Positions 14,635-23,218 are shown, counted from the stretch's first letter. The stretch is 38,331 bases of DNA from an uncultured Clostridia bacterium (GCA_944393415.1 CALYAD010000057.1:1-38331), one strand, 5' to 3'. Notes: generated by a model not told the origin, from the letters alone. Numbers and translations: made by a program.

Positions 14635-16605
14635 ATGAACGGAACGGCTAAATGGATATGGTATTACGGCGATTATGAGATATTTCACAGCCTGCTTCTT
14701 CACCAGAGACGGCAGGAATTCGGCGCGGATTACCCGACCTTCTGGAATCAGAGCCATGTGTATCCCACCGTAACCTTTTTGAAACGGGATATCGTTACCG
14801 GCAGCGGACAGTTTACCGTAAAGGCAAACGGTAAAGCCTATGTTATCCTTGACGGGAAAAGATATCCGACAGACAGGAGCGTTAAAATCGATAAAGGCAC
14901 GCACACGGTTTCCGTAAGAGTGACCAATCCCGGAGGACTTCCGGCGATCTTCGTTTCCGGCGATATAGTTTCGGATGAAAGCTGGCTTTCGGGCTTTGCC
15001 GCCGGATGCTTTTCGCCGGTAGGATGCAATCCGGCGTATACCTTGGATACTGACGACGTGGAAGTATTTCCGTTTTCCTATGAGAGAAAGGAGCCGGTAT
15101 CGGTTAATCGCACGGAGCTGGGATATCTGTATGATTTCGGAGAGGAGACCTTCGGATATCTGTATATCGAGGGGAATACAGGCGATATCACCGTGTTTTA
15201 CGGCGAGAGCGTTGAAGAGGCTCTCGCGGTGTCCGGCAGCGAGGAGGGCAGGAGCGCGCTGGTTTATGAAAGCGTGTCGGTTCACGGAAGCGTTAAGCTG
15301 AGGGAGCGCGCTTTCAGATATATACATATAGTCGGAAGCTCGCGTCCCGACAGGGTATACATGGATCATGAGTATCTTCCGCTTCCGAAAATAGGCTCGT
15401 TTGAGTGCGACGACCCTGCGATAAAGGAAATATACAGGCTGTCGGAGCATACCTTCCGACTTAACTCAAGAGAATTTTATCTTGACGGCATAAAGAGAGA
15501 CCGTTGGGTATGGGCAGGGGATGCTTACCAGTCCTGTATGGTGAACAGGTATCTTTACTCTGATCCGGAAATAATCAAGCGTACCGTTCTCGCTTTGCTC
15601 GGAAAGCCCCCGTACTACGAGCATATAAATACCATAAACGATTATTCCTTTTATCTGATGATAACCGTTTATGATTATTGGTATTCAACCGGAGACTATG
15701 ATTTTGTGCGCCGTATATACGACAGGCTGTACGCGCTCTATGAATTTGCCGTTTCCAGGCTTGACGAAAACGGGTTTGTCTGTCAGAGAGAGGGCGACTG
15801 GATATTTATAGACTGGGCAGAGCTTGATAAGGAGGGTCCGATGTGCGCGGAGCAGATACTGCTTTGGCAGGCGAGCCGCTGCATGAAAGAGCTTGCCTCG
15901 GCGATAGGCAGGGAATGCTTATGCGCTCCGGATACCGATAAGCTGAAGGAGAATATATATAAATATTATTTCAGGCAGGAGCTCGGCGGCTTCATTGACG
16001 GGTATCAGTCGGGTAAAAATATGATAAACCGTCAGCAGAACGTGCTTGCGCTGCTTTACGGATTTACTGCGAGGCAGGAAAGCGAGCTGATAATGGAAAA
16101 GGTATTGTGTAATCCGGATGTTCCTCCGATAAGCACACCGTATTTTGAGTTTTATGAGCTGATGGCTATGTGCGAGTACGGGAATATCGGATACGCAAAG
16201 GAAATGCTGCAAAACTACTGGGGAGGAATGATAAAGCTCGGAGCCACCAGTATATGGGAGGCGTTTGACCCGTCGCAAATCGGAGCGGAGCATTACGGAA
16301 TGTACGGCCATAGCTTTGGAAAGTCGCTTTGTCACGCGTGGGGAAGCGGACCGATCTATATTCTCGGACGGTACGTAGCGGGCGTCAAAGCCGACGCGCC
16401 GGGCGGAGACACCTTTGAGATAAGACCGGCTTTCGGTATATATAAAAGCTTCAGCGCGGTGGTGCCGGTAAAGAACGGACGCGTGGAGATAAGACTTGAA
16501 GGAAACACTGTAAGAGTACGCGCGGACTGCGACGGTGGCACGCTCATATGCGGAGGACGCAGGTACAGGATAAAAAATGGAGAGGACGTTTCGGCGTCAA
16601 TATAA
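14635..16605 (+). CDS. GH78-like alpha-L-rhamnosidase, cytoplasmic, 656 aa
   Basis: Glycoside hydrolase with N-terminal beta-sandwich regions (about 1-255), an (alpha/alpha)6 barrel (about 260-565) and a C-terminal beta domain. Catalytic landmarks are LDGIKRDRWVWAGD with Asp284, Asp289 and Asp296, and GATSIWEAFDP with Glu542. In characterised GH78 enzymes the residue aligned with Asp289 is the catalytic acid Glu, and Glu542 aligns with the general base. The Glu-to-Asp change, with the DGIKRDRWVW context, matches a subfamily I recall from gut bacteria, so activity on a rhamnoside is likely but not certain. There is no signal peptide, so substrate must enter the cell. It lies 15 bp after the exonuclease gene and 52 bp before an ABC exporter pair. 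Confidence 0.88.
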   Translation: MNGTAKWIWYYGDYEIFHSLLLHQRRQEFGADYPTFWNQSHVYPTVTFLKRDIVTGSGQFTVKANGKAYVILDGKRYPTDRSVKIDKGTHTVSVRVTNPGGLPAIFVSGDIVSDESWLSGFAAGCFSPVGCNPAYTLDTDDVEVFPFSYERKEPVSVNRTELGYLYDFGEETFGYLYIEGNTGDITVFYGESVEEALAVSGSEEGRSALVYESVSVHGSVKLRERAFRYIHIVGSSRPDRVYMDHEYLPLPKIGSFECDDPAIKEIYRLSEHTFRLNSREFYLDGIKRDRWVWAGDAYQSCMVNRYLYSDPEIIKRTVLALLGKPPYYEHINTINDYSFYLMITVYDYWYSTGDYDFVRRIYDRLYALYEFAVSRLDENGFVCQREGDWIFIDWAELDKEGPMCAEQILLWQASRCMKELASAIGRECLCAPDTDKLKENIYKYYFRQELGGFIDGYQSGKNMINRQQNVLALLYGFTARQESELIMEKVLCNPDVPPISTPYFEFYELMAMCEYGNIGYAKEMLQNYWGGMIKLGATSIWEAFDPSQIGAEHYGMYGHSFGKSLCHAWGSGPIYILGRYVAGVKADAPGGDTFEIRPAFGIYKSFSAVVPVKNGRVEIRLEGNTVRVRADCDGGTLICGGRRYRIKNGEDVSASI

Positions 16606-16657
16606 AAGGCATAATGCCTTGTAAATCTAACTGAATACTGAATGAAATGGGAACAAG

Positions 16658-18397
16658 ATGGACAGTACTGTTTTAAACGATAGCCTGAATCCGAAGAAGA
16701 AGGTGACGGCTTATATAAAACCTTTTATTCCGGCGATGATACTGGTATGTACGGTAAAATTTGCGGGCTCTCTTGCCGAGCTTTTTCTGCCGACTCTGCT
16801 TTCGGACATGGTGGACGAAATAGCTCCAGCAAAGGATGTGCCGAGAATGATTTTATACGGTGTGATAATGATAATATGCTCTGTTATTGCGTTGGTTGGC
16901 AATATCTGCGCGAATCGCATGGCATCAAAAATAGCCAGTAAGATAACAAGAAACGTGCGTCATGACGTCTATGAAAAGACAGTATCGCTTTCCTGCGGGA
17001 AAGCCGACGAATTTACGGCGCCGACACTGATATCAAGGCTCACCAGCGATACATATAACGTTCACAACATGCTTCTTATGGTGCAGCGACTCGGAGTCAG
17101 GGCGCCGATACTCGTTATCGGCGGCGTTATACTTGCGTCCTTCCTTGACGGAATGCTCACGCTGATACTCGTCGTGCTTATGCCGGTGGTATTTGTAACC
17201 GTCTTTCTTATATCCAGAAGGGGAGTAAAGCTGTACGATAAGGTGCAGAAGGGAGCGGACGACATGGTGAGCATGCTCAGAGAGCATATGGACGGCATCC
17301 GCGTAATAAAAGCGCTGTCGAAAAGCGACTACGAGCGGCAGCGCTTCGCGGCGATAAATGAAAATATAAATAAAAGCGACCGTAAAGCGGGAATAATCAC
17401 CAGCCTGACAAGTCCGGCGATGACTCTGCTTCTGAATTTCGGACTGTCCCTGGTCATTTTAGCGGGAGCCTACCGTGTGCAGGCCGGCAGCACCGAGCAG
17501 GGCGTGATAATAGCGTTTCTCAGTTACTTTACCATTATACTCAACGCTATGATGATGATAAACCGTCTTTTTATGCAGTTAAGTAAGGGTATAGCGTCGG
17601 CAAAGCGTCTTGACGAGGTGCTCGAGAGCGATTCGGAGCCGGATTTCGTTTTGGGGGACAAGATTGATTCCCCGTATCATATATCGTTTGAGAATGTCAC
17701 TTTTTCCTATCTTAAAACAAGAAATAACATAGAAAATCTTTCTTTCGGTCTGAAGAAGGGAGAAACGCTCGGTATCATAGGCGCGACGGGTTCGGGAAAA
17801 TCCACTATAATTAATCTGCTGCTCCGCTTTTACTCTCCCGATAAGGGCTGCATAAGGATAGACGGCGAGGATATACGGTCTGTTCCGAGGCAGAGGCTGT
17901 ATAAAATGTTCGGTTCCGCGCTGCAGACGGATTTCCTTATGTCGGATACAATCTATAATAATATTGATTTTATGCGCGGAGTCGGAGAGGAAAACGTCGT
18001 GGCGGGAGCAAGGAGCGCTCTCGCGGACGGCTTCATACGCGACAAGACCGACGGATATATGCATAAGCTTGACGTAAAGGCGGCAAACCTGAGCGGGGGT
18101 CAGAAGCAGAGACTTCTTATCGCGAGAGCGCTTGCCTCTCATCCGGATATACTTGTACTTGACGACTCATGCGGAGGTCTTGATTATAAGACCGATTCAC
18201 TCCTTCGCGCCAATCTTGCCGAAAACTACGCGGACTGTACTAAGGTAATAGTCGCGCAGAGGATAAGCACGGTAAAAAACGCCGATATCATAATAGTAAT
18301 GGACGACGGAAAGGTAGTGGATATGGGAAGCCATAAGCATCTGATGGAAAACTGCGAGCTGTACAGAGACACCGCGAAGGCTCAGATGGAGCTTTGA
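16658..18397 (+). CDS. ABC exporter half-transporter, degenerate-site subunit
   Basis: A type IV ABC exporter half (579 aa): six membrane helices in residues about 20-310, then the nucleotide-binding domain. Walker A is GATGSGKS (375-382) and the signature is canonical (LSGGQ). Walker B ends Asp502-Asp503 where the catalytic Glu should be, and the switch His is Gln534 (AQRIST). These are the hallmarks of the degenerate-site half of heterodimeric exporters such as TM287/288, so it should pair with the next gene product. The substrate is unknown; multidrug or lipid-like export is usual for this family. The SD GGGA lies just before the ATG. Confidence 0.93.
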   Translation: MDSTVLNDSLNPKKKVTAYIKPFIPAMILVCTVKFAGSLAELFLPTLLSDMVDEIAPAKDVPRMILYGVIMIICSVIALVGNICANRMASKIASKITRNVRHDVYEKTVSLSCGKADEFTAPTLISRLTSDTYNVHNMLLMVQRLGVRAPILVIGGVILASFLDGMLTLILVVLMPVVFVTVFLISRRGVKLYDKVQKGADDMVSMLREHMDGIRVIKALSKSDYERQRFAAINENINKSDRKAGIITSLTSPAMTLLLNFGLSLVILAGAYRVQAGSTEQGVIIAFLSYFTIILNAMMMINRLFMQLSKGIASAKRLDEVLESDSEPDFVLGDKIDSPYHISFENVTFSYLKTRNNIENLSFGLKKGETLGIIGATGSGKSTIINLLLRFYSPDKGCIRIDGEDIRSVPRQRLYKMFGSALQTDFLMSDTIYNNIDFMRGVGEENVVAGARSALADGFIRDKTDGYMHKLDVKAANLSGGQKQRLLIARALASHPDILVLDDSCGGLDYKTDSLLRANLAENYADCTKVIVAQRISTVKNADIIIVMDDGKVVDMGSHKHLMENCELYRDTAKAQMEL

Positions 18398-18491
18398 GAT
18401 GTATATTGTAAATAAGCAAAGAATACGCATGGTCGGTTTCGGGGTAACATCTGTTAAATGTGCATTGAAAATGAAAGGTATGGTGATATGA

Positions 18492-20282
18492 GTGAACGGT
18501 ATTCCGGCTAAAAAGGGTCAGAGCGGAGTTGAAAAGCTGCCGTCAAAGCGCAGAAAAGCCGTGCTTTACAGACTCTGGCTTTATCTTCGTGAGATGAAGA
18601 TGCCGCTTATTTTTATCGGTATAGTGGTTGTGGCAAGCAACCTTTTAGGGCTTGTCGGTCCTAAGCTGACGGAGCCGGCTATTAACGTGATAAAGCCCGG
18701 CAACGTGGATCTGCCGCAGGTCTTCTACTATTTCAAGCTTATGCTTGTCTGCTATCTCGCCTCGGCGCTCCTGTCGCTTGTGCAGTCGGTTTCGATGACG
18801 ACGGTCAGCAAAAGGATAACCTTTAATATCAGGCGCGATCTTTTTAACCGGCTTTCGCGCTTTCCGGTAAAATTCTTTGACACCCATCAGTCAGGAGAGA
18901 TAATAAGTACAATGTCCTACGACGTTGATACGGTCAGCGCCTCGCTGTCAACAGACCTAATACAGATCTGTACGGCGGCGATAACCGTTACCGGGTCGTT
19001 TATAATGATGCTGATGATTTCGAGAGTGCTGGTTCTGGTTTTTGTGGTGACCATTCCGATATCGATAATCTTTTCCCGCTGGAGAGCGAAAAAGGTACGT
19101 CCTCTTTTCAGGGAGAGATCGGGAAAGCTCGGAGAAATGAACGGCTTTGCCGAGGAGTCGATCGGTGGTCTGAGAACGATTAAGGCCTATAACCGCGAAA
19201 AGCAGTTTATCTCACGTTTTGAGGAAAAGAACAAGGCGGCGGTTGACGCTTATTATAACGCGGACTATGCCGCGTGTCTTAACGGTCCGTCGGTAAACTT
19301 TATAAACAATATCTCTCTTGCCCTGGTATCTCTTTTCGGTGTGCTTCTGTATCTTTATGATCCGGAAGTTATGACCCCGGGCGCTATCTCGGCATTTGTG
19401 CTGTATTCAAGAAAGTTTTCCGGTCCGATAAATGAGATAACGAACATATACAGCGAAATACAGTCGGCGCTCGCGGCGGGCGAGCGGGTGTTCCGCCTTA
19501 TGGACGAGCCGCTTGAGAAGCCTGATGAGCCGGACGCGGTGACGTCTCCCGTGGTTTTCGGAGAGGTAGAGTTTGAACACGTTAAGTTCGGTTACACCGA
19601 GGATAAGACGATAATTCACGATCTGAATATCAAGGTAAAGCCCGGCAGCGTTATAGCAATAGTGGGGCCGACGGGGGCGGGAAAGACTACTATTGTCAAT
19701 CTTCTGATGAGATTTTACGATGTTAACGAGGGCTCCATCAAGGTGGACGGCGTTGATATACGCGACCGAAGCCGTAAGGTACTGAGGCAGGCTTTTACAA
19801 TGGTTCTTCAGGATACCTGGCTGTTCGGCGGGTCGGTGTATGAAAATATCGCATACGGAAGCGAGGGCGTCACTGAGGAGCAGGTCAGACAGGCCGCAAA
19901 GGCGGCTAAAATAAACGGATTCATCGAAAGTCTTCCGGAAGGCTACAGCACCATGCTTACGGATAACGGAGCGAACATTTCCAAGGGACAGAAGCAGCTG
20001 CTTACTATCGCGAGAGCGATGCTTCCGAGAAGCGTTATTCTGATACTTGACGAAGCGACGTCGAATGTCGATACCCGCACCGAAGCGCAGATAAGCGACG
20101 CGATGTGCGCTCTTATGAAAGGCAAGACCTGTTTTGTTATAGCGCACAGACTTTCTACTATACGCAACGCGGATCTGATACTTGTGGTCAAGGACGGGGA
20201 CATCGTTGAGAGCGGACGTCACGAGGAGCTGCTTGAGCTGGGCGGAGCGTATGCGGAAATGTACTATTCTCAGTATAATTGA
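18492..20282 (+). CDS. ABC exporter half-transporter, consensus-site subunit
   Basis: The partner of the preceding gene, 596 aa, with the same membrane-then-NBD layout. Walker A is GPTGAGKT (392-399), Walker B has the catalytic Glu (LILDEATSNVD) and the switch His is present (IAHRLST). The signature is altered to ISKGQ. The catalytic halves are thus complementary: this subunit's Walker motifs with the partner's LSGGQ make the active site, and the partner's Asp-type Walker B with this ISKGQ makes the degenerate site. The start is GTG 18492, 13 nt after GAAAGG. The ATG at 18488 is in another frame and stops after seven codons. This is the last gene of the operon starting at 13473. Confidence 0.92.
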   Translation: MNGIPAKKGQSGVEKLPSKRRKAVLYRLWLYLREMKMPLIFIGIVVVASNLLGLVGPKLTEPAINVIKPGNVDLPQVFYYFKLMLVCYLASALLSLVQSVSMTTVSKRITFNIRRDLFNRLSRFPVKFFDTHQSGEIISTMSYDVDTVSASLSTDLIQICTAAITVTGSFIMMLMISRVLVLVFVVTIPISIIFSRWRAKKVRPLFRERSGKLGEMNGFAEESIGGLRTIKAYNREKQFISRFEEKNKAAVDAYYNADYAACLNGPSVNFINNISLALVSLFGVLLYLYDPEVMTPGAISAFVLYSRKFSGPINEITNIYSEIQSALAAGERVFRLMDEPLEKPDEPDAVTSPVVFGEVEFEHVKFGYTEDKTIIHDLNIKVKPGSVIAIVGPTGAGKTTIVNLLMRFYDVNEGSIKVDGVDIRDRSRKVLRQAFTMVLQDTWLFGGSVYENIAYGSEGVTEEQVRQAAKAAKINGFIESLPEGYSTMLTDNGANISKGQKQLLTIARAMLPRSVILILDEATSNVDTRTEAQISDAMCALMKGKTCFVIAHRLSTIRNADLILVVKDGDIVESGRHEELLELGGAYAEMYYSQYN

Positions 20283-20348
20283 TTTTTATTGAACACGGTC
20301 TTTCGAATGCGGTATGAAATGACATTGTAAAAAATATCCTTGCATAAC

Positions 20349-20399
20349 GATCACCTCTTTGAGTCAATACTTTCAGTAAGAAAGCAACTCAGAGAGGTG
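20349..20399 (+). promoter_or_regulatory. sigG leader hairpin that masks the Shine-Dalgarno
   Basis: CACCTCTTTGAGT (20352-20364) pairs with ACTCAGAGAGGTG (20387-20399): 13 bp with one G-U pair. A nested CTTTC/GAAAG stem (20370-20374 with 20380-20384) closes the loop. The SD GAGGTG (20394-20399) lies wholly in the 3' arm. The 5' arm sequence GATCACCTCTTT mimics the anti-SD end of 16S rRNA. The start codon is TTG at 20407, outside the stem. No T-run follows the 3' arm, so it is not a terminator. Confidence 0.85.
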
Positions 20400-20406
20400 T
20401 TTGATT

Positions 20407-21201
20407 TTGTATTATAATAAAGTTGAAATATGCGGGGTCAATACGACTAAGCTCGAGACCCTTTCTGATGAAGAAAAAAAGAGACTTCTTGTTCTTTCCC
20501 GCGCTGGAGACGCGCAGGCAAGAAAGGCGCTTATCTCAGGAAACCTCAGGCTGGTCCTTAGCATAGTACAGCGTTTTTGCGGCAGGGGAGAGTCCCCGGA
20601 CGATCTTTTTCAGGTGGGCTGCATAGGGCTGATTAAGGCGATAGATAATTTCAACACAGAGCTTGACGTTAAATTTTCCACCTACGCCGTTCCCATGATA
20701 ATCGGGGAGCTGAGAAGATACCTGCGGGATAACAATACGATCAGGGTAAGCCGTTCCGTCAGGGATCTGGCGTATAAAGCGCTCTCGGCAAGAGAGCTTT
20801 TGTCCAAGACCACGGCAAGCGAGCCGACGATAGCGCAGATATGCGAGGAGTTGAGAAAGAACGGCGAGGAGCATGATGAAAGAGAAGTAACCGAGGCGCT
20901 TGAGGCGATAGTGGATCCCGTGTCTCTTTATGAGCCTGTATACTCGGACGGCTCCTCCGATTCGATTTATATAATGGATCAGATAAAGGACGACAGCAAC
21001 ACTGAGGAAAGCCGCGTTGAGGAGCTCGCGCTTCAGGAAGCTATCAAAAAGCTTTCGGAAAGAGAACGTAATATACTTGAGCTCAGATTTTACCGCGGAA
21101 GAACCCAGATGGAGATAGCGGATGAGATAGGGATATCGCAGGCTCAGGTGTCAAGACTTGAAAAGGGAGCGCTTGACCGTATCAGGCGGGATCTTTCCTG
21201 A
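20407..21201 (+). CDS. sigG: Late forespore RNA polymerase sigma factor SigG
   Basis: Sigma-70 family, 264 aa. The N-terminal NKVEICGVNTTKL is diagnostic of SigG, since this segment is absent from SigF and SigB. Region 2 follows (NLRLVLSIVQRF, DDLFQVGCIGLIKAIDNF, KFSTYAVPMIIGELRRYLRD), then region 3 and region 4 (LSERERNILELRFYRGRTQM, IGISQAQVSRLEKGALDRIRRDL). SigG drives late gene expression in the forespore. The start is placed at TTG 20407, 7 nt after GAGGTG; TTG 20401 would be too close. A hairpin masking this SD plus a TTG start imply tightly limited translation. It is not next to spoIIGA-sigE, its usual neighbours. Its last 51 bp overlap the 3' end of the facing transporter gene. Confidence 0.96.
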   Translation: MYYNKVEICGVNTTKLETLSDEEKKRLLVLSRAGDAQARKALISGNLRLVLSIVQRFCGRGESPDDLFQVGCIGLIKAIDNFNTELDVKFSTYAVPMIIGELRRYLRDNNTIRVSRSVRDLAYKALSARELLSKTTASEPTIAQICEELRKNGEEHDEREVTEALEAIVDPVSLYEPVYSDGSSDSIYIMDQIKDDSNTEESRVEELALQEAIKKLSERERNILELRFYRGRTQMEIADEIGISQAQVSRLEKGALDRIRRDLS

Positions 21202-22536
21202 TTTGCTCCGTATCCGCTTTTTTCTTTCGCTGTAAAATTCCTTTGTAAGTCCGGTAACGACAGGGGACAGCATCAGCAGAGCCATTACGTTTATTATAGC
21301 CATAAGAGAGATGGAGATGTCTGAAAGCTCCCATATCGGTCCCTCCGGGATAAGACAACCGGCAAAAGCGGCGGCGGCGAAAAGTACGCCGTAAACTTTG
21401 CCAGAAAGTTTACCGAGACCAAGTGCGCGAAGCGATTCCTTACCGTAGTACGCCCATCCGGCGACCGACGCGAGCGCGAAGAGAAACAGCGCCGCTCCGA
21501 GGAAATATCTGACCCCTCCGCCGAGCACCGAGGTAAAGGAATCAAGCGCAAGCTCCGTGGAGGTTCCGTCAGGTACCGTACCTGAAAGCAGTATGACATA
21601 TGCGGTCATCGTGCAGAGCAGGAGCGTATCGCATAATACCTCGGCTATGCCGAGGAAGCCCTGACGCGCCGGGTGGTCCGTGACCGCACCGGCATGCGCT
21701 ATCGGAGCGGTTCCGCAGCCCGCCTCGTTTGACATTACGCCTCGCTGAACTCCCATGCGCAGCGCGGGCGAGCAGAGATATCCTAAAAATCCGGACATTC
21801 CGGCCCGCGGGGTGAAGGCGTCGGAGATGATTATTGATGTTATTTCTCCGAGCTTATCCCGCATAATGATTATCACTGCCAGAGACGCCGCCACATAGCC
21901 CGCGCAGAGTAATGGGATTATCCTGGCAGTAAAACCGGAAATTCTGTCCTTGCCGGAGCAGGTAAGAAAAAGAACCGCGACAAGAAACACCGAGGCTGTT
22001 GCGACGGACGGAAGTCCGCAGGCAAATTCCAGACCGTCAGCGGCGGCACGCACCTGGGTCATATTGCCGGTGGTAAATGAGGTAAATACGCATAGTATAC
22101 AGAAAAAGGCGGCAAGAGCCGGCCGTCCCAGTCCGTTTTTGATGTAGGAATGTGCGCCTCCGGCGGGCTTGCCGTCGCTGTCGGTCTCCCGGAAGTGTAC
22201 CGCGAGCACCGTCTCGGCGTATTTGAGGACGGAAGAAACTATCGCGCATACCCATATCCAGAAAACACATCCCGGTCCGCCGATAATTATCGCGCCGGCC
22301 ACGCCGGTTATATTCCCTACTCCGAGAGTGCCGGCGAGCGCGAGACACAAAGACGATAGCGGAGATTTTCCCTTTCCGGAAACCTCCGTTTTATCGGAAA
22401 GCGTCCGCACGGCAAACAGGGGGCGAAGTGTATACCGTCCGATGCGCAGGATAAAATAAACACCGGAAACGAAAAGCACGGCGGGCAGGAAGAGTCCGAA
22501 AATGTTTTCGTTTAGCCATCCGAGAACAGACTGCAT
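21151..22536 (-). CDS. Alanine/glycine:cation symporter (AGCS family)
   Basis: Na+- or H+-coupled amino-acid importer, 461 aa, about eleven hydrophobic helices. Family motifs are clear: the Gly-rich block LAGTLGVGNITGVAGAI, GPGCVFWIWVCAIVSS, an ETDSDGKPAGGAHSYI loop, and the signature MSNEAGCGTAPIAHA with the following HPARQG. AGCS proteins carry alanine, glycine or sometimes glutamine. The SD GAAAGGA lies about 9 nt upstream of the ATG at 22536. The last 17 codons overlap the end of sigG on the other strand, so the two transcripts are complementary at their 3' ends. Alanine uptake is relevant to germinant and peptidoglycan pools, but a sporulation link is only positional. Confidence 0.93.
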   Translation of the reverse strand: MQSVLGWLNENIFGLFLPAVLFVSGVYFILRIGRYTLRPLFAVRTLSDKTEVSGKGKSPLSSLCLALAGTLGVGNITGVAGAIIIGGPGCVFWIWVCAIVSSVLKYAETVLAVHFRETDSDGKPAGGAHSYIKNGLGRPALAAFFCILCVFTSFTTGNMTQVRAAADGLEFACGLPSVATASVFLVAVLFLTCSGKDRISGFTARIIPLLCAGYVAASLAVIIIMRDKLGEITSIIISDAFTPRAGMSGFLGYLCSPALRMGVQRGVMSNEAGCGTAPIAHAGAVTDHPARQGFLGIAEVLCDTLLLCTMTAYVILLSGTVPDGTSTELALDSFTSVLGGGVRYFLGAALFLFALASVAGWAYYGKESLRALGLGKLSGKVYGVLFAAAAFAGCLIPEGPIWELSDISISLMAIINVMALLMLSPVVTGLTKEFYSERKKRIRSKSGKIPPDTVKRSLFKS

Positions 22537-22610
22537 AATGGATTCCTTTCTGTTACAGACAAGTATGATTTATATTAATGTTTATGAGACGGAGTCCCGT
22601 AACATGACAA

Positions 22611-22654
22611 AACACCCGAGTTCTGCGCAATAAGGCAGGACGCGGGTGTTTTTT
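22611..22654 (-). terminator. Terminator of the small membrane-protein gene
   Basis: AACACCCG (22611-22618) pairs with CGGGTGTT (22643-22650), and an inner TTCTGC/GCAGGA stem extends it. T-runs flank both sides (four on the plus side, four on the minus side). It begins 10 bp after the stop of the minus-strand gene that ends at 22665 and may work in both directions. Confidence 0.75.
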
Positions 22655-22664
22655 ATGTAGTAAA

Positions 22665-22913
22665 TCAAGCAAATACGGTTATTCTGTCGAACAGTATCTC
22701 GGTAACCAGGTCAACTATCCAGATAATAAGATTTCCGATACCTGTAAACAGAACGAGCAGTCCGACGATCAGCGTCAGAATACCGCCGCTTTCAAAGAAG
22801 CGTACTATTCTGTAAATACCGCCGATTAAGACCCCGAAGAATATCTGAAGGATAATCTTGATAAGTTTCGGTAATGCCTCGTAAGCCGCGGTAAGGCCTT
22901 TTCTTCTTGCCAT
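22665..22913 (-). CDS. Small membrane protein, 82 aa
   Basis: Two hydrophobic helices: IKIILQIFFGVLIGGIYRIV (residues about 18-37) and a second from GGILTLIVGLLVLFTGIGNL (about 43-62), extended by IIWIVDLVTEIL. A basic N-terminus (MARRKG) suggests the N-terminus faces the cytoplasm. I do not recognise a named family. The SD AAAGGAG is 9 nt before the ATG, and the gene ends at a hairpin, so it is a complete single-gene unit. The role is unknown. Confidence 0.75.
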   Translation of the reverse strand: MARRKGLTAAYEALPKLIKIILQIFFGVLIGGIYRIVRFFESGGILTLIVGLLVLFTGIGNLIIWIVDLVTEILFDRITVFA

Positions 22914-23082
22914 AATTATTAACTCCTTTTGAATGCAGTATAATTACATTATAGCTCTTTTTGTCGTAAATGTCAATAGCTGATGAATATATAATTTAAA
23001 ATTTAAACTAACTATTTTGAGTATATGTTTTTTTGATTTATACGAATTAACATTTTGTTTACAGAATATATAAACTAATAAG

Positions 23083-23111
23083 TTGCTCCCGCGGACTGAA
23101 TATATTATACT
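23083..23111 (+). promoter_or_regulatory. Candidate promoter of the decarboxylase cluster
   Basis: TTGCTC (23083-23088), a 17-bp spacer and TATACT (23106-23111), about 107 bp before the carboxyltransferase start. Other AT-rich -10-like sequences lie nearby, so the exact start site is uncertain. The rest of 22914-23218 is AT-rich non-coding DNA plus the palindrome described separately. Confidence 0.5.
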
Positions 23112-23157
23112 TTATATATAATGGGATAGAATAGTTTTTTTGGGAAAACAATGTCAT

Positions 23158-23173
23158 ATCAGCATATGCTGAT
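23158..23173. promoter_or_regulatory. Perfect 16-bp palindrome in the decarboxylase leader
   Basis: ATCAGCATATGCTGAT is fully self-complementary and lies between the candidate -10 (23106-23111) and the start codon at 23219. It could be an operator for a dimeric regulator of the cluster or an RNA hairpin. No second copy was noticed in the window. Confidence 0.5.
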
Positions 23174-23218
23174 TACCATTAGCAGGCTTATGTAAATACT
23201 GATCACGGAGGATAAAGT

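Noticed and set aside
14599..15450. Minus-strand ORF of 283 codons over the GH78 gene
   Set aside because: Antisense to an intact glycoside hydrolase reading frame; no SD or recognisable domain.
18488..18511. ATG 18488 as start of the second ABC gene
   Set aside because: It is in a different frame and stops after seven codons; GTG 18492 is in frame with GAAAGG 13 nt upstream.
19407..20222. Minus-strand ORF of 271 codons inside the second ABC gene
   Set aside because: Antisense shadow of conserved ABC motifs, with no SD.
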